A DNA stretch of 15,148 nt from Suillus spraguei (Eukaryota > Basidiomycota > Agaricomycetes > Boletales > Suillaceae), in contig JABCPU010001133.1 in NCBI GenBank assembly GCA_016800925.1, positions 1 through 15,148 of the forward strand, written 5' to 3'. The notes under the pieces were generated by a model. The model did no database searches and was not told the DNA's origin. It saw only the letters and a program-made list of their open reading frames with translations. Positions 6,707 through 15,148 of the stretch are shown here, in pieces (position 1 is the first letter of the stretch; every line of letters starts with the position of its first letter). The position numbers and the translations under genes were made by a program.

Positions 6707-9700
6707 TCACTGAACATCAGCATAAAACCAAGATGTAAACCACGACCGTTTCGTCCGCCTATGATTTAACCCAGCAGCCGCATGCTCCCTTCTTAGCCGT
6801 TCCTCCGTCGCCAAATGTTCTTCCGCGATTGCTTCAGTCACGACAGCTTCCCGGGTTGTTACAGCAACTTCCCGAGGTGTTGCGGCGGCTTCTTGAGGAG
6901 TCACTTTGATGTGTGACAACGACACCTGCGACCCACCATACCCCACAATCGATGCTGTAGAACGCGTAAACTCAGCCTGTGCATGTAGATCTGGTCGAGA
7001 CCCAGCGTCAAGGCCACGAAGCTGAGATTGGAAGTGAAGGTTAGGTGGCGGAAGGTATGAAGATGCCCTTTCTCGAAAGGATCTTGGTGCGATGCCGGAA
7101 GATGACTTTGGAGGGAATTCAGGGCGATTGCCGTCCATGGTCTGTGATCGACCTGGAAGGCCTCGAGATGCGCGGTCACTACTTTTCATGCTGACATTAC
7201 TACCTGAACGATGTCGAGAGAACAAGGATGGACGACGTGATCTTGTTGTGCATTCCACATCAACCTCTTGATCAATAGTGACGATGCGGGACTGGATGCC
7301 TTCAGGAAGATCAATATCTTCATTACCACTGTATTGCCTAGTTGTAAGGATGGACGGTTGCCCATCGCCAGACACTGAGCTGGGGAGCTGACACGCAGGG
7401 GATGCGGAAGAAACAGCACCAGGCCAGTGACCCATATCACCAGCGCCGGGCTCACTTGTTAAAGTCTGGTAAACATCAACAGTGTCATCGAGGTCCAGGG
7501 GACCTAGCGGATTTCTTGGCAGCCATAGAGCATTGGTTATAGGTCGAGTGTAGTAAGGGTTATCATAAGGGATATCATGACGAGGTTCATCATCCCACGC
7601 TGCAAGAGGTGGATGTCGCTCTACGAGGGATGTCGAGATGCGTGCTGTGGGCTGACGTTGCTTTTCAGCTGGTGGGGAATCAACCACTCTATCCAGAATG
7701 GCAGAAGATGGTTCTCCTTGGGCCCAGGTCGATGGCGTTTTCCCATTCTCATCTACTGAATGTAGCCTCGAGAACGAACGGAAATGAGGGCCGGACGGGT
7801 TCAGCTTACGCCGCTCGTACGGTCGACGTCTTCGGGGAACGGTCGAAAAAGAAAAATTCACCCAGGCCGGTAAGCGCCAAGTCTGGAATCTCGAAGGGTA
7901 GCCCTCAGCGTTAGCGCCACTAGGGTAGTTTGACGGGATAATCTGGCTTTCAGGACTGTCTTCAGATTCTCCCACGCCCGTCTTGCAGACAATCTGTGCC
8001 TCCTCAGTATCATCTTGCTCGAATTTAGCGCGGCACATTCGGGTCATGCTGATCGCAACTTCATTATCAGAGCAGAGGTTAATGAGAAGATAAAAACGCG
8101 CGCACATCACCTTGAATATTGCGGTGAAGACGAATAAGAAACCCGATAGCGCTACATTGACAGTTATCCGTAACACAGCCATGTACGCTAGGAATACAAA
8201 CTAAGCCACAAGTCAGTTGATCGCACAGCGAAGGGTAGAGAATAGAACGAACTTGAGATAGCATCAAGCCTATGAATGGAAATACATCAGCGGCGTTCAA
8301 ATGTGCAGATATGAGTGTCATACCATCTAATGAATAACGAAGGATACGGATCAACAGTATTTGGCCATTGCATTCGTAGTTCTTCGCATAAACATGTAGC
8401 AACTGTCCATCTAGGTCAAATCTAGTTTTACGAAGGGTGTGATGTAGCAAACCTGATTTTTTACAACAGCTGAAAAACGTTTGGGTCAGCATAGATACTA
8501 TCAGGCCATATAAACAACAAACCAGTCTCAACTGAAAAGTAGACCAACCCGAAGGGTATGACAAGTGGGTTAAGCAGAGCGAAGAGGAGTAACACATGAA
8601 TGACCAAGAGATGATTCGGTAGCCAGTCTGCATTCAGAAACACTGTAAGAAACCTCGCTGCGCAAAATGAAGGAACTCACAATAGAAATTAAATGTTCGT
8701 GGGCGAATCCCAGCAACTCTTTTCCTCGGAGTCACATGTCGCTTCGTGGAGGGATAAGCGAACAAAGGCAACTACAGCGAGGGATGTCAACATCATGGAT
8801 CTTCATTACGACTCCACAGAAACTTACACCAACTGCAAAGCTCAACGTGAGAATTGGATACAGCACGATAAATTATGAATGCTTACACAACATAAGCTCA
8901 AAGCCTCCATGAATTGCAGTAGTAAAGATCACTGCAAGCAAGTAGAATCCATCAATTCACTGCAAGAGGTCGAGGGACTGTACTTACGCCATCCAACATA
9001 GAAAGGTCCAGCCGTCGGGAAACTACTAGCGATAGTATTTAGTATGCCACTCCCGGATACGGTCTTGAATGAAGTAAGGAAAGACTGCAGCGCAGCGGTT
9101 CCTACGCAGAAAAACACCAAGACATTAACGATTAGGAATTTATAGTAACGGGTCATGATCGTGTCGTGCATTACGGAAAGAGTGATGATTGTATGAGCTT
9201 TCTTCGAAATGAGTAGAAGAATGGGTGGAATGAGGATCGTAAGTAGTGATATAAGAACAGTCGGAAGGAATGATTGAATGAGTTCTTCCTGCCAAGGATG
9301 ACTGGATAGATAATTGTACTACTTGGCTGTTCAGCACAGAAGATGCCAAAGAAGGATTACACATACCAAACTCGGCCAGAACGTCGAAATGCTTTGAATG
9401 GAAACAAGACCAACAAATAGTGACACTGGAAAAACCCAAAATATCGTGAATCCCCTGAGATATAGTCAACAACCACTCATAGTCATACAACGGTGAACCA
9501 GCACTTACCAGACCCCAGTGTTCACTACCCAATCCTTGAGGATGTCCACTTGGTAAGTTGACCTCATAACTCTCGTCCAATCAATGTCTTCATACTGCGG
9601 GGCCATCGTCACAAGGCATGCAAGTGGGTTATTGGGATGTACTGCTAAGTACTTGCATGCCTTCCTTGCATCTGCCGGATCCTTGAAGGTTACGAACGCT

Positions 9701-11522
9701 GTTGACACAGCGTCGTATTCCATAGAAGCCCGTGCTCGATCTTGCGTTATCAACGACGTAAGGAGATTGAGTTTGGCAGTGTAATAATCAATGCTCGGCA
9801 CGGTCTTCCCACGGAAAAAGACAGAAAGATGGATCAACGGCTGGTATGGGTCTAGTATGTTTCGGGGTAAAGCGAGAAGTGCATCCCATATTGTCTTGTG
9901 TGAGTTAATATTGTCCATCGCCGGATCCACTTTGACATTGTCAGTCCATGGTAGCCGCTAAATCTGTGAGACGCACCCTCCGTCTTCAAAATGAGTTTGC
10001 GCCTTAGGTGCGCAAACTTGCTGGTCAGCTCGTAATCAACCAGAAACGGTGAGAGCGTCCGAACGAGTAAGTCTGTATCATTGTTCTGGTGTCCGATGTG
10101 GGTTTGACTATACTCGTTTTCTATATCAGGAGTCCTAGCGCGTCTGGGTACGGTGGTTGATCCGTGTCTATGTTCTACACTGTACACCGCTAAAAGTGCC
10201 TTCTTTGCCAATCTGATGTGCGCACCCTCTAAACGGCGGAGGATCTCCTCGCGCCGCTCCAGCAATGACGCCAGTTCCGTCATTCGTCGTGCAATGACAA
10301 CTCGGTCAATTGGTGGCACATTTTCCTGGTTTGCACAGGGAATTTGTCCAAGTGGAGCTCCATCGCCTTCTTGGCTCCCATTTGCAGTTTCGCGTGCAGA
10401 CATACCTATGTTCTGTGGAATGCGCCTTGCTCGATTGAAACCAAAAGTGAACAATTTGTTTAATAGACCGGGCTTGTTGAGAGAGCGCGATAAGTAATAC
10501 TCAAAGTATTCCTTGAGCTCCTTTTCTGAGCGAAGCTGTACCGGGATGTTGGTCACCATCACGGTACGCAGACGTAAACCACAGTTGGAGTGGTCTGTGT
10601 CAAAGGATGGAATATCCTGGAAGGGGTATTGTGGGTGAGGATGAGGATGATATTGCGTCTCCCTCTCGATCATGGTATCGGACTCCACACTACGCATGTC
10701 ACTTTCTATTTTCGCTGCTCGTAATCTGAACGCTCCATTGCAAATATAGAAGATATTGCATATCCAGGTAAGTGTGATCCAGAAGAGGAGGCAAATGTGA
10801 ATCCAGAGGAGAGAACGACCTTGCTGAGTCTCTACGAGTGAAGAAATTGATGCTCTTGTCATTGACCGCGGTGAAACGTCGTCCGGAGAAAAGTGAACAT
10901 GTATCGGAAGGAGAATAGGAGTGGTCGTAAATGTGTGGACGAGGACGAAGAGTACTTATGGACGACAGAAATTAACGGATACAAATCAAGTGCAGGGCTG
11001 TAAGTGCTCACGGGTCCCGCGCAGGAAACGCACATACAACGTTGCATCGACTCCTCTAAGCTCATTAAGCTTCACTTGGGGAAAGGTGATGCTGTCCTTG
11101 ACCCAGGATAATGGCCAGCCTTTTGGCGTCGGAGGGGATGGATTCCTGATACCACTATCAGAATGAGGAAGAACAAGAGTTACGAACGACAGACCATGCC
11201 CACGAACGACCTTGATACAGGCTAGAGGTTCAACACCAATTAGAAGACAATAAGGAAATGATGAGTATGCTCACTAGCCAAACTCCCAAGACTCAACACT
11301 TCCAAGTCCCTCAGGTTGAGCGTGAAGTCTGCGTCTCCTTCTTTTCATGATCTCGTGTGATGTCACAGACACCGCAACCAATACAATTGCTATAGCCGAC
11401 TGGTTGATAAGACCACTGAGACAGGCGTAGTAATTGTAAATGTTAACTTCATACTGAAGACTCTGAGGAAACAGACTGAACCTGTAATCCTTTGAGAAGG
11501 GCCTGGTCTGAATGTCAGCCAT
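6707..11522 (-). CDS. CSC1/OSCA/TMEM63-family (DUF221) calcium-permeable channel, 15 exons
   Basis: The family forms osmosensitive or mechanosensitive cation channels in fungal membranes (yeast Csc1, Rsn1, Phm7). My exons are 11522-11275, 11221-11195, 11145-11012, 10954-9977, 9929-9509, 9454-9367, 9318-8988, 8931-8887, 8832-8828, 8771-8681, 8627-8523, 8469-8453, 8402-8324, 8269-8253 and 8200-6707. They total 4080 nt, in frame, for 1359 aa. The N-terminal RSN1-type membrane region (about residues 1-210) contains ESWEFGYLYQGRSW and LRGVDATLYVRFLRGT. A cytosolic RRM-like region (about 230-590) contains VMVTNIP and AFVTFKD. The seven-helix channel core (about 595-885) contains HPWQEELIQSFLP, AGPFYVGWLIFTTAIH and KRHVTPRKR. 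A long hydrophilic tail follows, rich in Ser, Pro and Arg, with PRNPLGPLDLDDTVD. The 5-nt exon is needed to keep the frame. Donors at exon 2 (GTCTGT) and exon 14 (GTTCGT) are weak, so those borders are less sure. Tail function is unknown. Confidence 0.95.
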
Positions 11523-11715
11523 GATCGCGACAGTATTCAGTAAGTGCCAAAGTGACGTCGGCAGGTGATGATACTTATGGGCGGGACAAGAGGAGTGGAG
11601 TACTGGTGGAGAGAATAAATTGTTGGTACTCCGAGTTCAACGGTTCCTCGACTCGGAATAGTCAAAGAACCGCTATCCGTGCAGCTCCACTATGACAAGC
11701 TTCGATCAGTCTATT

Positions 11716-11742
11716 GACGCCAGCATGCAGCTAGCTGGCGTC
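11716..11742. repeat. Inverted repeat upstream of the channel gene
   Basis: GACGCCAGC (11716-11724) and GCTGGCGTC (11734-11742) are perfect 9-bp arms around a 9-nt spacer that itself contains GCATGC-like and AGCTAGCT palindromes. It lies about 195 bp upstream of the channel start codon. It could be a protein-binding site or a chance hairpin. Confidence 0.6.
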
Positions 11743-11858
11743 GTGGCTCAAGTCATGCCCCCTGACGTTGCATTAATCCACTGCGCGTCGCCGCGTCGTT
11801 CGTTGTAACTTACTATGTAGTCAACGCGAAAGTCCGAATTTGCAAGCTTTAAGCGCTT

Positions 11859-11872
11859 AGTGCTGCAGCACT
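11859..11872. repeat. Perfect 14-bp palindrome
   Basis: AGTGCTGCAGCACT is a perfect palindrome between the NDUFS4 and channel genes, just after an AAGCGCTT palindrome (about 11850-11857). Its role is unknown. Confidence 0.6.
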
Positions 11873-11980
11873 GGTTCAGTATATTATTATTTCTTACCCA
11901 ACCACGGTGCAAAGTTCAAGTCCCAAGTGATTGCAAAACTGGTAGTCTAGTGCAGTACTTAGTTCTATGAACAGAATGGT

Positions 11981-12724
11981 CTACTTCGTGCGCATTATCC
12001 GTAGCTTATTCGGTCTATAGACAAAGTTCTCTGAATAGTTCTTCGGAGGGATTTTCTTGGTGGGGAGGAGGTTGCCTGCGGTGCTTCATTAGTGTCCAGT
12101 TCATGATAAAAGCGAGCGAGGCACTCACACATAGTAATTCCAGCCTGAAGGAAAGACAATGAGAGGAATGAACGCTGAGATAGAGATGAAGCATACCTTG
12201 TTTCTCTGCAAAATGCATGGCATCTTCCTTGCTTCTGAATGACATCCTGGTGCCCTGCATATAATCCGCGCTGTGCAAACAGTGATGAACGCCGTCTCAG
12301 GTAAAGGATTCAAGCACCAACTACTCACGAACTGGCATAACCCATCAGAGGATTCTCCCACCTTCCTGCCCCCAGCAGAACATCCCAGTCAATGCGCCAC
12401 CGCTCTGACTTTCCTGCTCCGCTTTGCATGGTGTTACGGGCTGGTTGATAGATCCGTACCATGCGATGCCGGAGCTCCCCTGGATTGGCGGTCATTAAGC
12501 ATGACATTTTCATTAGTGTCAGTTGGTTGAAACACACCTGGAGCACCACTTATAACTTCAGCCGTCAATACATCAGTATGAGCAACCTCCGCAATTTGGG
12601 TTGTCTCTTTCTGGGAGGCATCGCCAGAGCGGTTGTGAGTTTCTGAGAAATGGCGCGTATAAGTTGGACACGCAGACAATGACCGTCTGGGTATTGCCTG
12701 CTTATAAGAACGGAGCAAAGACAT
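11981..12724 (-). CDS. NDUFS4: NDUFS4 ortholog, accessory subunit of mitochondrial complex I (apparent frameshift in last exon)
   Basis: This is an accessory subunit of the peripheral arm of NADH:ubiquinone oxidoreductase, imported into the mitochondrial matrix. Exons are 12724-12538, 12479-12329, 12270-12197, 12144-12129 and 12075-11981. The N-terminus (MSLLRSYKQAIPRRSLSA) is Arg- and Ser-rich and acid-free, as in a presequence. Family signatures are VRIYQPARNTMQSG, RWENPLMGYASSADYMQG, FRSKEDAMHFAEKQGWNYYV and the C-terminal IPPKNYSENFVYRPNK to RTK. The last of these is in a different frame from the preceding Val-Gln-Pro-Pro-Pro of exon 5. One extra C in a CCCC run (GGGG at 12062-12065 on the plus strand) explains the shift. 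Ignoring that base, the product is 173 aa, normal for the family. As written, the frame ends at 12015 with an unrelated tail and 162 aa. A sequence error is more likely than loss of this subunit. Confidence 0.93.
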
Positions 12725-13070
12725 TGTCGAAATCTATTGAGAACGGTGAAGAGACGGGCTGCTGTCGGAAGACGGCGGCAAAGTCCGGCTTTGTGGCAGT
12801 GCAGGCGTTCACTTGTCATAAGGAGTACAGAATTGCCATTCAATGGGGGAACTTTGTGGTGCATAAATAGTAAAGCTAAAACATGCCTTTTAAATAAGCG
12901 AGAGTGCTAAGTAATATACGTGTACATGGTTCAATGGGAGCAGCAGGCACTCGAATGGCACATTTATGTCCGGCATAACTCTGTGCGGGAACCGACAGGT
13001 CTATCGAAGTATCGGGTGTATTTATTATTCATGAATTCTGAGGTGAAAAACGTTGGGAATTACTGACCTT
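12725..13070. other. Intergenic region between NDUFS4 and the MFS gene
   Basis: The 346 bp hold the NDUFS4 promoter and the 3' end of the MFS gene, both on the minus strand. No family-like coding frame is visible; a plus frame of 89 codons crossing NDUFS4 exon 1 is a shadow of that gene. No motif can be assigned with confidence. Confidence 0.5.
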
Positions 13071-14867
13071 TCACTCATCTCTGTCTTGTATTTCATCTGG
13101 TAGCTGCGAGCCCAGCCACCTCAATATACCGGACAGTATAATCAAGATGATATATACTGCATTTCCATCGAGAATATTGTATTTTTTGAAAACGCGAAGA
13201 GCGATGTGGTCAAGGCGGGCCCAAGAGCACAAGCCACTGATCTGGAGGTTTGGCAGAGACCATTGACAACGCCAAGAACATTCTTCGCAGGGGCAGAAGC
13301 TGTGACAAACATTAAAGCAGTGGCTGTATTTAAGCGGGTCACTTGTAATGGCACAACAAGTTTCATTGTGACACACCAAATGCCATTTCCATGTTACTGT
13401 CAGAACTAACTGGACAAACAAGGAATACACAATTGCATGATCAACCACCCCCCTTGTGTGTATCAGCCACGACATTATCGGAAACATGACCACAAGGGGT
13501 GCGAAACACGACGATGATATACGAACAGGCGCTTTTGGACCAACCCAATCAACGATTTTGGCCAAGAAAAATGCCTGAAAGAGTCCATCCACGATCCATA
13601 GAACGCCAGCCACAAACCAATAGAAGAGGAGTAAGACCCACGCCACCAAGATGGATGGGCGTAGAAAGGAATAGGGGTACGAGAGCCCTGAAAGACATAT
13701 CAAGGAAGGACAGCATAGCATAGTTTGCGATCGGAACAACAATAGCAGGTGTGAGGAGCCATAAGGACGTATTTGGCGTAGATTGTTGCACAAATGCTTC
13801 CTGATCGTCACTGTCGATATCACGAGAAACACTGGGTATGGATAATGTCAACCTTGGTCGACGTTTGGTTGATAATGTCTGCTAAACATGAATAACATGG
13901 CATCGAGGAAGGTAATTTTGGGAGCTTACTTCTTCTAAGAAACTTAACAGCATGAAAAAGGCCAAGAGGAGCATAGAAGCAGACACTGCACAAGGAAGAA
14001 AGTACGGATATTTTCTCCAGAATGGATTAGTGAATGATCTAGGCCAGTGATCGTGTGGCCGTGCAAGCATTCCTCCAATTAAAGGGCTGGTGTGCCAATT
14101 TCATCAGCAGCCATCGCAATAGTCAGACGATTTCGCTTACCCGACAGAGCTTCCAATTGCCCAACCATCGGAAGCAAGGCAAATCCCTGAGCCATGTTTG
14201 TAGAGTCCGTCAATTCACCCATCACAGTCTTCATGATTCCAATGTTGCCATTCAATGCACCCCACATGCAGCGGCTGGGGAAACCATGTCAGCATTGCAA
14301 TACCTCCTTCAGCTGAAGCAAACCTGATGACTAAGCTCCAGAAGGTCGTTGAAAGGCCGAAACATATCATCGAAATGCAAGCTCCTGTCAGTCCCATTAA
14401 TAACACTGGCCTGCGTCCAATGCGGTCGGACAACCGACTCCAGCTCAATACTGTCAGCGCCTGGGCGAGGTAAAGTAGAGAATCCTGTCGATCATGTCCG
14501 ATAATACTATAAGGGAATAATAATTTTTGCAAGCCATTGACGCTTACAATTAATCCGACATAGTATCCTACAGCCGCATCATCGCCTCCAGTGATGTCAA
14601 ATTCCCTGATAAGCTGAGAAAAGTTTCAGTTACAGTATCGACAATAGATGTTGCTATAAAATGACATGCAATTGTAAAATTTCATACCTGGTTTATATAC
14701 GGGTATATAGACATCAAAGCTGTCGTTTCCACAAGTTCAAACATCATAAGTATGCCTGTCTGGAATTGTGGAAGGGGCGTTGTAGGTTTTCTTGGTGGTA
14801 CTACAAGAGGCATCACGATGATCTCGTTGTTTGCTGGACGATAACGAAAAGAACAAGAAAGGACCAT
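13071..14867 (-). CDS. MFS transporter (fungal ZIFL/YCR023C-like), frame broken at four sites; possible pseudogene
   Basis: The major facilitator family moves small solutes across membranes; the substrate is not predictable here. Exons, by family resemblance, are 14867 (or ATG 14813) to 14688, 14613-14548, 14484-14324, 14274-14141, 14086-13930, 13881-13377 and 13323-13071. Recognisable stretches are PTTPLPQFQ, LIREFDITGGDDAAVGYYVG, the loop motif SRLSDRIGRRPVLLMG, GALNGNIGIMK, ELTDSTNMAQ, GPLIGGMLARPHDHWP, GLFQAFFLAKIVDWVGP, ALMFVTASAP and GPALTTSLFAFS. Together they span a full-length protein of about 480 aa. The frame must change near 14157-14166 (one base missing), 13617-13627 (one extra or two missing), 13391-13397 (one missing) and 13182-13187 (one A missing from a six-A run). 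As written, no complete protein is encoded. The start codon is uncertain and an upstream exon is possible. The gene is either a young pseudogene or is affected by sequence errors. Confidence 0.88.
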
Positions 14868-15148
14868 CCAGGGGAATCAAAGTTTCAGGGAGATCCTTGT
14901 GAATGCAGATATATCGGACCAAGTGGATTCAATTAGGACAAGAACAGCATGCGCATTAATATTGATAGAGACCACCGGACGAGGCGACGTAAGGCGACAT
15001 GCTGAGCTGATAAGGAATTAATATTAGCTTCTGATCTGGATCATTGGACAGCGAACAATCCAACGTCACTCGATAGGACAATTGGTCATGGAAAGGCCGG
15101 GTACTGGTAGGCACAACGAAGCTGTATGTAAAAGGGCCAGCGTTTCAG
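14868..15148. other. Region upstream of the MFS gene
   Basis: No supported gene. The part next to the MFS gene should contain its promoter and perhaps an unrecognised first exon; a minus frame is open through about 14740-14922 but resembles nothing in the MFS N-terminus. The rest, to the window end, shows no clear motif. Confidence 0.4.

Larger units (their letters stand above)
11523..11980. other. Intergenic region upstream of the channel gene
   Basis: This 458-bp gap separates two minus-strand genes, so it contains the promoter of the channel gene and the 3' end of NDUFS4. No coding frame is visible. Two inverted repeats stand out and are listed separately. A TTCAAGTCC stretch near 11918 resembles a tRNA B box, but no cloverleaf can be folded around it. 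Confidence 0.6.

Noticed and set aside
7577..7914. Plus-strand frames opposite the channel tail
   Set aside because: They are antisense to the long last exon of the channel gene and show no family resemblance of their own.
10153..10497. Plus-strand frame of 114 codons
   Set aside because: It lies antisense inside exon 4 of the channel gene, whose minus-strand frame matches the family; it is a shadow.
11880..11960. Possible tRNA gene (TTCAAGTCC resembling a B box)
   Set aside because: The flanking bases do not pair as a T arm, and no anticodon arm or acceptor stem can be folded.

Overview
This is nuclear DNA of a filamentous fungus, most likely an agaricomycete (mushroom-type) basidiomycete. 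The evidence is dense genes with many introns of about 40-75 bp, branch points such as CTAAT or CTGAC, and proteins resembling basidiomycete family members. The species cannot be told from the sequence.

Left third (about 482-5368): three head-to-tail copies of a composite repeat of 1.4-2.0 kb. Each copy has, in order, a cluster of hairpins with the same apical loop, a conserved AT-rich segment, a minisatellite of 7-bp units (CCCATCT and variants), a conserved post-array segment, a pyrimidine-rich stretch, and a tail with CACGTG, TCACGCAA and GCGA motifs. The three minisatellites differ in length (about 1070, 230 and 580 bp) and each is dominated by its own 7-mer variant. The long open frames inside them are a by-product of the 7-bp period and are not genes. 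The first 480 bp hold no gene I can support.

Middle: a Cu/Zn superoxide dismutase (+, 5507-6297, 5 exons) with an N-terminal membrane anchor. Its ATG lies about 140 bp from the end of the last repeat copy. It converges on a large minus-strand gene (11522-6707, 15 exons by my reconstruction, 1359 aa) for a CSC1/OSCA/TMEM63 (DUF221) calcium-permeable osmosensitive channel. That gene includes a 5-nt exon.

Right: two more minus-strand genes in tandem. The first is NDUFS4, an accessory subunit of mitochondrial complex I (12724-11981), with an apparent 1-bp frameshift in its last exon. The second is an MFS transporter of the fungal ZIFL/YCR023C-like group (about 14867-13071), whose frame appears broken at four places. 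These breaks are either real decay or sequence errors; the channel gene, with over 4 kb of coding sequence, shows none.

The genes have no shared pathway and look like ordinary neighbouring housekeeping and transport genes. The unusual part of the window is the macrosatellite and its position directly upstream of the superoxide dismutase.
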